From Hominiventricola aquisgranensis (GTDB lineage Bacteria > Bacillota > Clostridia > Lachnospirales > Lachnospiraceae), in contig NZ_JBBMFC010000009.1 in assembly GCF_040096225.1 (NCBI RefSeq), forward strand, positions 1 to 64,000: a stretch of DNA of 64,000 nucleotides, read 5' to 3'. This document shows, one piece after another, positions 1-8,359 of the stretch. The stretch's first letter is position 1; each line of letters starts with the position of its first letter. Below the pieces are notes generated by a model. The model saw only the letters and a list, made by a program, of their open reading frames with translations, was not told the DNA's origin and made no database searches. The position numbers and the translations under genes were made by a program.

Positions 1-113
1 TGAAAAAAATAAGGATTCCATGAACGAACTTGAGTGGATTGGAAAAAATTTATAAAGCACACACCAAATTCCAGTTTATTTGATTCACACGCAATTTAAT
101 AATAAATTTACAT

Positions 114-150
114 AGCACTTTAGCCAAAAGGTTAAGGCGCTATTTTTTTT
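114..150 (+). terminator. Rho-independent terminator
   Basis: Imperfect 12-bp stem (AGCACTTTAGCC with GGTTAAGGCGCT, two G-U pairs and one mismatch) around an AAAA loop, followed by eight T. It would end a transcript entering from the left edge, whose gene is outside the window. Confidence 0.6.
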
Positions 151-373
151 ACCACAAAAGGAGGAACGAATCAAAACCCATATCATCAATTATTCCAAGA
201 CCAGAGATACCTATATCGCCTACCGAAAATCCGGCTACAGTGAGTACAAAAAAATAAAAAAAGAGATGCGGGATTATCAGATTGCAAAGCAAAACGTGGA
301 ATCCTTCTATGCGGCACAGCAGAGTTGGAACCAGGAAGAGAATCTGAAAAAGAAACGACAACAGCAGCGATAA
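150..373 (+). pseudogene. Relic of a conjugative-element relaxase C-terminus
   Basis: Reading from an ATC at about 171 to the TAA at 371-373 gives a frame beginning IKTHIINYSKTRDTYIAYRK, continuing SGYSEYKK, then IKKEMRDYQIAKQNVESFYA and ending in a basic KKKRQQQR tail. I recognise this as the C-terminal part of the relaxase/mobilization-nuclease proteins carried by Firmicute integrative conjugative elements, with an internal deletion after SGYS and with the whole nuclease domain missing. A good Shine-Dalgarno (AGGAGG, near 160) remains but is followed by no proper start codon. It marks the window's left edge as the scar of a mobile element. The assignment rests on remembered family sequence; the truncation is directly visible. 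Confidence 0.5.
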
Positions 374-490
374 TCACAGGGGTACTGCTCGCCTACGGTA
401 TCCCAAATCTGGGATACCCCACACCCTCCGGGCAAAGTCCATCCATCAGGTCTTGCCTATGTTATCTGAATGCGCCTCAAAAAACAGTTT

Positions 491-1459
491 TTACATCTGT
501 ATTGTAATTCCAACAAGAAAGGATTTCTCACCGGGAACAAGATCGAGATCACCGCCATGGCCTTCAATGATTTTTCGGACAGAGGAAAGCCCGATTCCAT
601 GATCATCAGATGTACCCTTTCGGGAGAGGAATGTTTTTCCCTCTTGCAAGGCCAGACCGTCGTAAGTGTTTTCAATCTTCAAAAAGTACATATTGCCTCT
701 GGTTTCGCCTGCAATGAAAATGCGGCGCACCCCTTGCTTTTGGCGGCTGCACCCCTCCACGGCATTGTCCAAAAGATTGCCCAGCACCGTACACAGTTCC
801 ACATCGGTAAGCGGCATCTGATCGGGAAGATCGAGCCGCACCTGAAATTCTGTCCCTTGTGTCTGCGCCATGCCGTAGTAGTATTCAATCAGCGCATTTA
901 CAACGGGATTTTTACAGAACGCAACATGGGAGTGACCCGATGTTGCCGCAACCTGTTCCTCAACCTGTAACAGGAAGGAGCAGATCTCTGTCTGCCCATG
1001 TTCAGAGGCCATGCGGTCTATGGTACGCAGATGGTGTTTGATGTCGTGGATCAGCCTTCTGTTTTCTGCCGCTGCCTCAGAAACCTGACGGCTGTATTCG
1101 GTCTGCATAGAGAACTGACGGATGACCTGCTTGCGTTCTTCCTGGAAAATCAGGCTGTTTCCATATCCTTCTATCACATCGCGCCAGAGGGAATAGCCGA
1201 TGGCTGCTGCTATGAAAAAGCTGCCCCATTCCACAAACCAACCGCCGATAACCGGCTCATAAACCGGCAGAAGGCAATCCCATATAAAGGCGCAGGTTGC
1301 GGCTGCCACAGCATAGAAGATCGGCCTGCTCCGTTTTTCTCCTCTGTGAATGGCAAGCACAGCGATGATAAGCAGATAGAGCGCAGATGCCGCCTTATAA
1401 CAAAAGACCGATGCAGAGAAGAAACGAATAGCTCCAAGGGAGAGATGGGAAGCCATCAT
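491..1459 (-). CDS. AgrC-type GHKL sensor histidine kinase, 5'-truncated
   Basis: A 322-residue protein with three or four hydrophobic segments in the first ~95 residues, a linker helix, the phospho-acceptor motif RLIHDIKHH (His near residue 138), an N-box LGNLLDNAVEG near 226-236 and a G-box GIGLSSVRKII near the C-terminus. This is the GHKL-type (HATPase_c_5) kinase family used in peptide quorum sensing. Full-length relatives are usually above 400 residues with six or more membrane segments, so about 100 N-terminal residues are missing. On the minus strand a TAG stop immediately precedes the ATG ATG start, and no response regulator or peptide gene is adjacent. Probably a non-functional or signal-blind remnant; the kinase core itself looks intact. 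Confidence 0.7.
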   Translation of the reverse strand: MMASHLSLGAIRFFSASVFCYKAASALYLLIIAVLAIHRGEKRSRPIFYAVAAATCAFIWDCLLPVYEPVIGGWFVEWGSFFIAAAIGYSLWRDVIEGYGNSLIFQEERKQVIRQFSMQTEYSRQVSEAAAENRRLIHDIKHHLRTIDRMASEHGQTEICSFLLQVEEQVAATSGHSHVAFCKNPVVNALIEYYYGMAQTQGTEFQVRLDLPDQMPLTDVELCTVLGNLLDNAVEGCSRQKQGVRRIFIAGETRGNMYFLKIENTYDGLALQEGKTFLSRKGTSDDHGIGLSSVRKIIEGHGGDLDLVPGEKSFLVGITIQM

Positions 1460-1511
1460 CTATTGTACGGATTGTGATTAACTTCTGAGAACTGGTAAAG
1501 AGCTGGCGGCA

Positions 1512-2531
1512 TTGGGACATAATTATAAAGCAACCGTAACAAAGCAGCCGACGACAACCGAGGAAGGAGTCAGAACCTACACCTGCACCAAGTGCGGACA
1601 CAGTTACACACAGTCTATCGCTAAGATCAAGTCCGATGACAGCAGTAAAAATAATGGTAATGAAAATCAGAATCCAAAGTCCGATGACAGCAGCAAGGAT
1701 AATGGCAGCCAAAACCAGAAACCGCAGTCTGGCACAGACAATGGTAATCAGAATCAGAAGCCACAGCCTGATACGGATAATGGTAAGGACAATGGTACTT
1801 CAATTAAGCCATACATCAAGGATGACAGCGGCAAGGAAGGCTGGGATGTTATCAAGCCACAGCTTGAAGAAGCTAAGGCAGGCGATACGGTAACGGTTGC
1901 AATGAACGGAACAACTGTAGTACCGAAAGATGTAATTGACAGTATCAAGGGCAAAGATACAACACTTGTTCTGGATATGGGAAATGGCCTTTCCTGGAAG
2001 ATTTATGGAAAGGATATTACTGATGCAGCTGGAGATATTGATTTTGATGTGACAGTCGGAGCCGACGCCGGAAAATCCATTCCTGTGGATGTGATCAATA
2101 ACGTGACCGGGGAACATTCTTCCTTGAATCTGACTCTTGCTTATGACGGAGAGTTTGGATTTACAGCCACACTGACCGTCAACATGAAATCAAAGAATGC
2201 AGGACTGTATGCGAACCTGTTCTACTACAATGAACAGACCGGAGAACTGGAATTTATCAGCGCCGGACAGATTGATTCGGATGGAAATGTGGAACTTGTA
2301 TTTACCCATGCATCAGATTACACGATTGTTGTTGATACCAAGATTATGAGTGATAACGGTCAGGCAGACAACAAAGCTGATGAAACCATTCCTGCGCCTA
2401 AGACAGATGACAGCACTTCAAAATATGCATGGAATAATACGATAATCATTATTATAGGTATCTGTATTATGCTGATTGTTATTGGAGCCATATTCTATGT
2501 AAGGAAAAAGAGTGGTTTAGAAGAAGAATAA
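1512..2531 (+). CDS. C-terminal part of a membrane-anchored surface protein
   Basis: The frame opens after a stop at 1479-1481 without a start codon (residues TGKELAALGHNYKATVTKQP) and has only a TTG at 1512, so this looks like the tail of a larger secreted protein. GHNY...TYTCTKCGHSYT is the small CxxC repeat common in Clostridial adhesins. It is followed by an Asn/Asp/Ser/Gln-rich low-complexity stretch with repeated SDDSSK and DNG...NQ units, a beta-rich globular region, and a C-terminal hydrophobic segment (YAWNNTIIIIIGICIMLIVI) followed by RKK. There is no LPXTG motif, so anchoring would be by the membrane helix. The gene abuts the truncated kinase head to head, implying a deletion that removed both 5' ends. 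Expression is doubtful. Confidence 0.6.
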   Translation: MGHNYKATVTKQPTTTEEGVRTYTCTKCGHSYTQSIAKIKSDDSSKNNGNENQNPKSDDSSKDNGSQNQKPQSGTDNGNQNQKPQPDTDNGKDNGTSIKPYIKDDSGKEGWDVIKPQLEEAKAGDTVTVAMNGTTVVPKDVIDSIKGKDTTLVLDMGNGLSWKIYGKDITDAAGDIDFDVTVGADAGKSIPVDVINNVTGEHSSLNLTLAYDGEFGFTATLTVNMKSKNAGLYANLFYYNEQTGELEFISAGQIDSDGNVELVFTHASDYTIVVDTKIMSDNGQADNKADETIPAPKTDDSTSKYAWNNTIIIIIGICIMLIVIGAIFYVRKKSGLEEE

Positions 2532-2563
2532 GTATCTGACATAGTAATTGAATAAAAGTGCAG

Positions 2564-2590
2564 AGGTGGGAGCGTAAGCGCCCACCTTTT
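2564..2590 (+). terminator. Terminator after the surface-protein gene
   Basis: AGGTGGG / CCCACCT stem extended by GC pairs around GTAA, followed by TTTT; 32 bp beyond the stop codon at 2531. Confidence 0.7.
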
Positions 2591-2750
2591 ACAGTTGAAG
2601 AAGAAAGAGAATATGAATCCGGAAATTGCAGCTTAACTATAATAACGATATAGCAGACTGATTTTTGACATCATAATCAAAAATTTCATCAAATTAATTT
2701 TGTCATATTACATAAAAATGTGCGGATACACAGAAATGGGGAGTGTAACG

Positions 2751-3056
2751 ATGGAGATTAAAAGAGACGCTTACCTACAGCAGCTGACCCTGCGAAAAGA
2801 TAAGCAGTTTATGCCACGATTTGAGGAAGTGCTGAACAGCCTGCTCCGCATGAGCAATATTGATGTGTATGTCACCGGAAGCAACTCTAAGTTCTTATCC
2901 AGCGATATTGTAACCGAGTTCCGTGGCAGAGGTGATGAAATCAGAATCTATCCCATCTCCTTTGCAGAGTTTTATTCTGTCTATGACGGTGATTATGATG
3001 ATGCCTGGGATGACTACATGACCTATAGGTCAGAAAATTTGATAAGTCTGGATTAG
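2751..3056 (+). pseudogene. Internally deleted DUF4143-type AAA ATPase
   Basis: From ATG 2751 the protein begins MEIKRDAYLQQLTLRKDKQF and then passes directly to MPRFEEVLNSLLRMSNIDVY, then VTGSNSKFLSSDIVTEFRGR. In the DUF4143 ATP-binding family the segment between RK and the region before VTGSNS holds the Walker A loop (normally GxRRxGKS) and Walker B; both are missing here, as is everything after EFYSVYD...YMTYRSE. The piece is about 100 residues of a ~400-residue family. This is a decayed gene, consistent with its neighbours at 1-4430. The family is often found in accessory regions and its role is unsettled. Confidence 0.6.
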
Positions 3057-3148
3057 GGCTAAATAAAAGTAAATTATGATAAAAAATAATTGGGAGGGTC
3101 GCAACACTCAGAACAACCACAAATATATGGAAAGAGTAAAATGAGCAG

Positions 3149-3190
3149 TTGACTCATAAAAGTTTCACTGTTATAATTAGTTTCACTAAA
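3149..3190 (+). promoter_or_regulatory. Promoter with repeated TTTCACT operator for the AbiEi-like gene
   Basis: TTGACT (3149-3154), 17-nt spacer, TATAAT (3172-3177). AGTTTCACT occurs twice as a direct repeat (3161-3169 and 3179-3187), once in the spacer and once over the start site, and an inverted copy AGTGAAA follows at 3193-3199. AbiE-family antitoxins are known to repress their own operons by binding repeats at the promoter, so this is a plausible autoregulatory site. Confidence 0.55.
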
Positions 3191-3211
3191 AGAGTGAAAG
3201 CGGTGATTAAA

Positions 3212-4234
3212 GTGAAAACAGATAGATACGGATTGGAATGTGTCGAAAATAAATTTTTAAAACTTCCTAATGTTCAAAAGTATGAAGTTGTAAAAAGAAC
3301 AGAGGATGGTTTTGTTGCATCTGTAGAAATGGATAACGGCTATGAATTTTTGTTAAATGCCTGTGTGGTAAATCAGGTATTTCCATCCACGGTTATGCAG
3401 TTGATAGAAAAGCAGAGCATGGAACAAGGTATGAGAATTTTAGTTTCTCCATATGTATCAGAGCGTACTGCCGCAATATGTGAGCAGAATGAAATGGGGT
3501 ATTTTGATTATGCAGGAAATTGCTGGTTTGTAGGACACTCCATATATTTGTCTGAAAAAGGAAATAAAAATCCCAGACCGAAAGAATATAAGGCAGCGGC
3601 TATATTTGAACGTTCTTCTGTGGTATCATCACTTATTTTGAGGGAACTGTTTGTAGATGTTACAAGAGTATGGAAGCTAAAGTATCTGGCGGAAAAAGTA
3701 GACTGCAGTATCGGACAGGTATCAAAGGTAATGAATTTTCTACAAGAGAATGCATGGGCAGAAAAAACAAAGGACGGATATATGCTTAGGGAGCCGGAAG
3801 CACTCTTATATGAGTGGAGCAGGATTTATGGTAAAAAGGAAGCATCTGCGTATGCACTTTACAGTCTGGATAATGTTTCTATTTTGGAAAAGAAACTGAA
3901 ATTTCTGAAAAAGGATATGGGGATTGAATCTTACCTGACGGGTTTTTCCGGCGGGGTCCGTTATGCCCCTGTTATCCGGTATAATAAAGTTCATATGTAT
4001 CTGGCACCGGAGGATATTCAGGAAGCAATCGCTTATCTGGAGATGAAGGAAGTGAGTAGTGGCTCCAACGTAGTAATTTTTCCATTGGAAAATGATTCTT
4101 ATATCAAAGACAGCAGAAAAATTGAGGAGTCACTTGTTGTGTCGCCGGTACAGATTTATTTAGATTGTATGCAGCTAAAGGGCCGTGGGGAAGAAATGGC
4201 AGAAGCCGTTCTAATGAAGGAAATTATCAAATGA
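3212..4234 (+). CDS. AbiEi-family type IV antitoxin-like regulator
   Basis: About 340 residues. The long open frame upstream begins at 3149, but that triplet is the -35 box, so translation must start later; GTG 3212 (MKTDRYGLECVENKF) is the best fit, GTG 3203 the alternative. Landmarks match what I know of AbiEi-type antitoxins: VGYFDYAGNC-like segment (MGYFDYAGNCWF), a winged-helix region (YLAEKVDCSIGQVSKVMNFL), and a C-terminal domain with YLTGFSGGVRYAPVIRYNKV and VVSPVQIYLDCMQLKGRGEE. In AbiE systems this protein binds DNA and neutralises a nucleotidyltransferase toxin encoded immediately downstream. Here the next gene (ATGA overlap at 4231-4234) is only a stub of that toxin, so the antitoxin appears orphaned. 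The AbiEi assignment is good; the exact subfamily is not certain. Confidence 0.7.
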   Translation: MKTDRYGLECVENKFLKLPNVQKYEVVKRTEDGFVASVEMDNGYEFLLNACVVNQVFPSTVMQLIEKQSMEQGMRILVSPYVSERTAAICEQNEMGYFDYAGNCWFVGHSIYLSEKGNKNPRPKEYKAAAIFERSSVVSSLILRELFVDVTRVWKLKYLAEKVDCSIGQVSKVMNFLQENAWAEKTKDGYMLREPEALLYEWSRIYGKKEASAYALYSLDNVSILEKKLKFLKKDMGIESYLTGFSGGVRYAPVIRYNKVHMYLAPEDIQEAIAYLEMKEVSSGSNVVIFPLENDSYIKDSRKIEESLVVSPVQIYLDCMQLKGRGEEMAEAVLMKEIIK

Positions 4235-4428
4235 TAAAAGATGAAGATTTGAAAAGTAGAATAGATTATTCTGAAGGACAGAAAAAAGCCGCACACAGGG
4301 TTCTTGTGGAGCTGGTCAATATTTTTAGAGAATATGATGTAAGTAATCTAATGTCTTTAGGAATTATTACGGCATTGTATGTGATTGTTTATGGCTTTTG
4401 GGTTTGGAGGAAAGGATCATATAATTAA
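4231..4428 (+). pseudogene. Stub of AbiEii-type nucleotidyltransferase toxin
   Basis: The ATG overlaps the antitoxin stop (ATGA), the usual translational coupling of an AbiE-like pair. The first ~35 residues (MIKDEDLKSRIDYSEGQKKA, AHRVLVELVNIFREY) resemble the N-terminus of the nucleotidyltransferase partner, but instead of the GG...D-x-D catalytic segment the frame runs into an unrelated hydrophobic end (SLGIITALYVIVYGFWVWRK) and stops. The catalytic domain has been deleted and the stub joined to the tail of a membrane-protein gene. No toxin activity is expected. Confidence 0.55.
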
Positions 4429-4457
4429 GCCAATCGAGATTTTAAGGAGGTATTCTT

Positions 4458-4922
4458 ATGAAAAGGGTATTGGCATTATTTTTGGTATTAATTTGTATGT
4501 TGTCAGTAGTTGCTTGTGATAAAGCAACTGGCAGTGGAGAACCTGTAAGAGATGGTGATGTTTCAGATATTTCAGAGATTGATAAAAATGTCTCCAGTGA
4601 AACAGAGCAGACACAGCAAGCGAATGTTGAAAGTATAAGTGGGACAATTTCTCATATAGATGAAGATAAAATTTGTGATTTGACCGAAGAAGAAGTAAAA
4701 ATAATAGCAGACATTATTGGAAACGGCACTTGGAATACAGAAGGGACTGCCGATTGTGCTAATGATTGCAAACTTATAATTGATGAAAGAACATATTACT
4801 ATCATTCGGAATGTGGAACATTCAATGACGAAAAAAACAATCAGAACTTACCTGTAACGGCTGAAGAGAAAGAAAATATAAATGCAATATTAGCTCAATA
4901 TATAACACTTGGTTTAGAGTAG
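4458..4922 (+). CDS. Putative lipoprotein
   Basis: 154 residues with a type II signal peptide: MKRVLALFLVLICMLSVVAC, giving lipobox VVAC with the lipidated Cys at 20. The start is well supported by AAGGAGG 9 nt upstream. The mature part is acidic and Ser/Thr/Gln-rich for ~40 residues (a tether), then a short domain containing several Cys (DCANDC, CGTF) ending AQYITLGLE. I do not recognise a named family. It would sit on the outer face of the cytoplasmic membrane. It is monocistronic and lies directly after the deletion-scarred AbiE-like locus. Confidence 0.6.
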   Translation: MKRVLALFLVLICMLSVVACDKATGSGEPVRDGDVSDISEIDKNVSSETEQTQQANVESISGTISHIDEDKICDLTEEEVKIIADIIGNGTWNTEGTADCANDCKLIIDERTYYYHSECGTFNDEKNNQNLPVTAEEKENINAILAQYITLGLE

Positions 4923-5000
4923 TTCATGCGATTAGACTATTTTGCTTAGAAATAGAACTAAAAAAATTCAGTGTAGATAGTTGAGAGGAGAGTGTTGTGC

Positions 5001-5333
5001 ATGGCAAAAATAGAAAGATATATAAATGAAGATTTTGATCAGTTGCTTTCTAAAATTGAAAGCGGAATAATAAATGGCAGTATGTCAGCAACGCTAGAAG
5101 ATGCCAGTGACTTTCGAAGTGGAACTGCGCGTTGCAGCGTTCGTGTTTTTGAGCGTTACAGCTATGCTGGAGGAAACAGAGTGAGTCTTAATATTACACT
5201 TTTTCAAAATGACAAAGATCCAGTACAACTTTCCGCAATTACAGCGGGAGGAAGCCAAGCTGTATTTTTCAAAATTAATACATTAGGGGAAGAGGCATTT
5301 CTTGATAAGTTAATCGAGTTGTTGGATGTGTAG
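5001..5333 (+). CDS. DUF6054-family protein
   Basis: 110 residues from ATG 5001, chosen over the in-frame GTG at 4992 because GAGAGGAG ends 10 nt before it. The sequence (MAKIERYINEDFDQLLSKIE, then SGIINGSMSATLEDASDF, a central RVFERYSYAGGNRVSLNITL and TAGGSQAVFFKINTLGEEAF) matches what I recall of DUF6054, a small cytosolic alpha/beta family of unknown function frequent in Lachnospiraceae. There is no signal peptide or membrane segment. It stands alone with a convergent AIM24 gene downstream. Confidence 0.65.
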   Translation: MAKIERYINEDFDQLLSKIESGIINGSMSATLEDASDFRSGTARCSVRVFERYSYAGGNRVSLNITLFQNDKDPVQLSAITAGGSQAVFFKINTLGEEAFLDKLIELLDV

Positions 5334-5488
5334 CTTAATCTTAAATTACATAGTAGGCATAGGAAAATCGCGTTAACATTTTGAGCAGTTAAAGATGAAA
5401 TGATTTGTAAAGTTCAAGTTTGCATTGATGATAAGCAGTTCATTTGAATGAAGAAAATAAAATGACCACAATCAATAAAGCAATTAAT

Positions 5489-5530
5489 AACGCCGATACA
5501 GGATTTTTATAATCCTATACCGGCGTTTGT
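5489..5530. terminator. Bidirectional terminator between convergent genes
   Basis: AACGCCGATACAGGAT and ATCCTATACCGGCGTT form a 16-bp stem with two mismatches around TTTTAT, with T-rich 3' flanks in both directions. It lies between the DUF6054 gene (ends 5333) and the convergent AIM24 gene (ends 5556). Confidence 0.7.
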
Positions 5531-5555
5531 TGGTTACGAGAGAATGTGTTTTACG

Positions 5556-6392
5556 CTACTTTCCAAATGTATTGCTGGATTTAGCTGCTGATTTAGCTGC
5601 CATGGTGTTGGTGGACTCAAACAAGGAAGTTGTCGGTGCGACCGGACACATCAGTACTCGTCCTGTTCCACGATAAACATTTACCAGACCCTCACCGCTA
5701 ACTGCAGATCCTACAAGTGTTTTCGTAGATCTTTCTACGGTGAATTCAAGATTTGATGACCAGCATACAGCAAGATTTCCATCAATTTTCAGTTCATCAT
5801 TTTCCAATATGACTTCAATCAATTCATCTTCAGGAACATTAGATTCCAGTGCAGCTATACCATTGCCCTGTAAACTCAGATTAAATAGCCCTTCGCCACC
5901 TAATACGGCTGATGAAAGGTTCTTTCTGGCTACAACTTTACTATTTACATTTGCATCACAAGCTAGAAACATGCCATCCTCAATTGTCATTCCGGCTGGT
6001 CCCCATTTGCCAATGTCTGCAAGGATAATATATTTGTATGTCGGTTCTAATACCAGGCAGCCTTCACCAACATATTCCGGTTTAACTGCGGTTTCTTTTG
6101 TAACGGCACCTTTGATCGCTTTTCCAAGGAGATCTCCGATGCCTTTTACGCCAGATGTAGCTTGTACATTTCCGCCCATCCATTGCATGGCACCGGCCTG
6201 GATAATAGCAGAATGGTCTTTATCAATATCAATAACAACTTGTCTTCTTCTGACCCCCATTTTGCTCATAAAATATTCGTTCATTGCATTCATCGGTGAT
6301 ACACTGGCATCCTGTACATATTCAAGTACATGGAAGTTTCCAATACTTTTTGCAAATTTTCTGTTTTCATTTTGTAAGTTTTCAATTCTCAT
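5556..6392 (-). CDS. AIM24 family protein
   Basis: 278 residues. The Gly-rich beta-strand pattern (LVLEPTYKYIILADIGKWGP, LSSAVLGGEGLFNLSLQGNG, TKTLVGSAVSGEGLVNVYRG) is that of the AIM24/TIGR00266-type fold, a tryptophan-RNA-binding-attenuator-like beta fold of unknown bacterial function; the yeast namesake is a mitochondrial inner-membrane protein. No signal peptide or membrane helix. The start is backed by AAAGGAGG about 11 nt upstream on the minus strand. The C-terminal ~20 residues (AAKSAAKSS...) are low-complexity. Monocistronic, divergent from the GC-rich island. Confidence 0.8.
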   Translation of the reverse strand: MRIENLQNENRKFAKSIGNFHVLEYVQDASVSPMNAMNEYFMSKMGVRRRQVVIDIDKDHSAIIQAGAMQWMGGNVQATSGVKGIGDLLGKAIKGAVTKETAVKPEYVGEGCLVLEPTYKYIILADIGKWGPAGMTIEDGMFLACDANVNSKVVARKNLSSAVLGGEGLFNLSLQGNGIAALESNVPEDELIEVILENDELKIDGNLAVCWSSNLEFTVERSTKTLVGSAVSGEGLVNVYRGTGRVLMCPVAPTTSLFESTNTMAAKSAAKSSNTFGK

Positions 6393-6516
6393 ATTACTAC
6401 TGCCTCCTTTACCTTTAGTAATAATTCATAGTGTTACTCGGATATGTTTATTATAACAGAAAAAATGAAAGACACATATCAGAATGAGTTTCAGAAGGAG
6501 TAAAAAATGTTATCGT

Positions 6517-6528
6517 TATTATTTGCAA
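6517..6528 (+). repeat. Left copy of 12-nt direct repeat flanking the GC-rich island
   Basis: TATTATTTGCAA, 58 bp upstream of the first island gene. The identical 12-mer recurs at 13259-13270, 8 bp beyond the last island gene, and in both places GTATCG follows within a few bases. It could be an attachment-site or insertion duplication. Confidence 0.45.
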
Positions 6529-6585
6529 TTTAGAGGTGGGTATCGTAAAATCAGAGCAAAGATTGCAAGAAAGTAGGAGACAACA

Positions 6586-8172
6586 ATGCTGACTGTTCGT
6601 GAAGCGATGAAAACCGGTGGCCTGAGCAAATGCCGGCTTCTGGCAGGGGAGGCGGGGCTTGACAACGCCATTACCTGCGTGGACTGCATGGAGGTGCCGA
6701 ACATTGAGCCCTGGCTGCGCAGCGGCGAGCTGCTCATCACTACCGGCTACGCCCTGCGGGACGATGAAAATGCCATCCCCTACCTGCTGGAGACCCTGAC
6801 CAAGGGCAAGGCCGCCGCCTTGGCTATCAAGACCCGGTTTTTGGGTGAGCTCAAGGACACTGACATTGCTCTGGCCCAGCGTCTGGGGCTGCCTCTGTTC
6901 GAGATGCCCTCGGATATGCCCACAACAGAGATGGTTATGCCTGTGGTGCGGATGCTGACCAACCGCCAGGTGGAGATCATGGAATTTTCCGAAAAGATAC
7001 ACAAGCGCTTTACGGAAATCGAGCTCTCCGATGGCGGTTTCGGAAAGATTGCCGCCGTGCTCTCCAAGTTGCTGCAGATGCCCGCGGCCATCGTCGATGG
7101 CGCAGGGGAGATCCTGGCCGCCAGCCATATACCAGACAACTTCGAGGACTTAGAGGATTACATCCTCCAGGAGGTGCTGGGACAGGGCAGTGCGGCGGAG
7201 CGCTGTCCCCGGGAGGCCAAAGGATACACCGTGTTCAGCCGGTCGGTGACCGTCCGCGAGGCAGTAAGGGGCTACATGCTGGTATTTTGCCCGGTGGCTG
7301 CCCTCAACGAGATGCAGATGATCATTCTGGACCACTCCGTCACGGCAGCGGCCCTGGAATTCTCCAAACGGGACAGCATCCGTGACAATGTCAACCAGCT
7401 CAACACGGCTCTTTTTCTGGATCTGGTACTGCGCAACATCTCCACCCACAAGGAGCTGACCTACCGAACCGAGGAACTCAACTGGCCCCGGCCGCCCCTG
7501 GCCATGATCTGCATGGACATATGCAGCTTCAAGAAGGCCATCGCCGGACTTTCCGAGCAGGATATCTTGGAGAAAAAGTTTCTGGTTTCCGAGTGCCTCA
7601 GGACTTATATGCCACAGAGCGTGGTGGTGTCGCAAAGTGACAGCTTCGTGTGTATCTTCCCGGAATATGCGCAGCCAAAGGAGGTGCTTAACGCCATCAA
7701 TACCAGCTGTAGCCAAATTAAGGAGCTGACGGGCTTCTCATTCACTATCAGCGTCATCAACCATATCTCGGACTATCTGGATCTGGCGGATGCCTACACC
7801 GAGGAACGGAGCATGGTGGACATCGCCCGGATCATCGGCAAAAGTGGGCAGATCTTCTTCGCCGGGGACCTCATAAAGGAGCAGGCCTACCGCCATTGTG
7901 TCGATAACCCCTATATTAGGAGCTATTATCAGGACACTCTGGAGATCCTGCGTCGCTACGATGCGGAAAATGACGCCAGCCTCACCGAGACCCTGGAGGT
8001 CTATACCTCCTGCCTGGGTATCAAGACCAAGGCGGCGGAGACGATGGGACTGCACCGCAACACACTCTCCTTCCGCCTGCGGCGGATAGAGGCCCTTCTG
8101 GGCCTGAACTTAGACGACCCGGAGACGATTCTATTCCTGCACATGGTCTTTCATATCAGCCGTTTTTTCTAA
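6586..8172 (+). CDS. PucR-family transcriptional regulator
   Basis: 528 residues. The N-terminal ~125 residues are a PucR domain (MLTVREAMKTGGLSKCRLLA; a run around EPWLRSGELLITTGYAL), the middle is a CdaR/GGDEF-like region, and the C-terminus is the HTH_30 helix-turn-helix (LTETLEVYTSCLGIKTKAAE, TMGLHRNTLSFRLRRIEALL). PucR regulators control purine, allantoin and other N-heterocycle catabolic genes in response to the substrate. It is the first gene of the GC-rich island, in the same direction as five catabolic genes and separated from them by a terminator. It is therefore probably the local activator. ATG 6586 follows TAGGAGA at 8 nt. Codon use is strongly G/C-ending, unlike its upstream neighbours. 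Confidence 0.85.
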   Translation: MLTVREAMKTGGLSKCRLLAGEAGLDNAITCVDCMEVPNIEPWLRSGELLITTGYALRDDENAIPYLLETLTKGKAAALAIKTRFLGELKDTDIALAQRLGLPLFEMPSDMPTTEMVMPVVRMLTNRQVEIMEFSEKIHKRFTEIELSDGGFGKIAAVLSKLLQMPAAIVDGAGEILAASHIPDNFEDLEDYILQEVLGQGSAAERCPREAKGYTVFSRSVTVREAVRGYMLVFCPVAALNEMQMIILDHSVTAAALEFSKRDSIRDNVNQLNTALFLDLVLRNISTHKELTYRTEELNWPRPPLAMICMDICSFKKAIAGLSEQDILEKKFLVSECLRTYMPQSVVVSQSDSFVCIFPEYAQPKEVLNAINTSCSQIKELTGFSFTISVINHISDYLDLADAYTEERSMVDIARIIGKSGQIFFAGDLIKEQAYRHCVDNPYIRSYYQDTLEILRRYDAENDASLTETLEVYTSCLGIKTKAAETMGLHRNTLSFRLRRIEALLGLNLDDPETILFLHMVFHISRFF

Positions 8173-8189
8173 GAACCATAGTAAAGTCG

Positions 8190-8236
8190 AATTGCCCTTT
8201 TCGTTGTGCTTGATGCACAATGAGGAGGGCAATTTT
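8190..8236 (+). terminator. Terminator after pucR-like gene
   Basis: Long stem AATTGCCC...TTGTGC / GCACAA...GGGCAATT with TTGAT loop and a short T run. It separates the regulator from the structural genes, which therefore need their own promoter in 8237-8345. Confidence 0.75.
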
Positions 8237-8359
8237 GCGCAGGATTGAACATTGACGGCGACTGGGAAAATCGTATATCATTTTTTTTACAGAAATAAAG
8301 TCTTCCAACAATGGACAGGATTTGTTTTGTGTGCATTTTGCATAACATGGAGGGTAGAA

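Noticed and set aside
397..418. GGTATCCC-N6-GGGATACC inverted repeat after the relaxase relic
   Set aside because: Could be an operator or attachment core, but it is short, single in the window and has no recombinase or regulator beside it.
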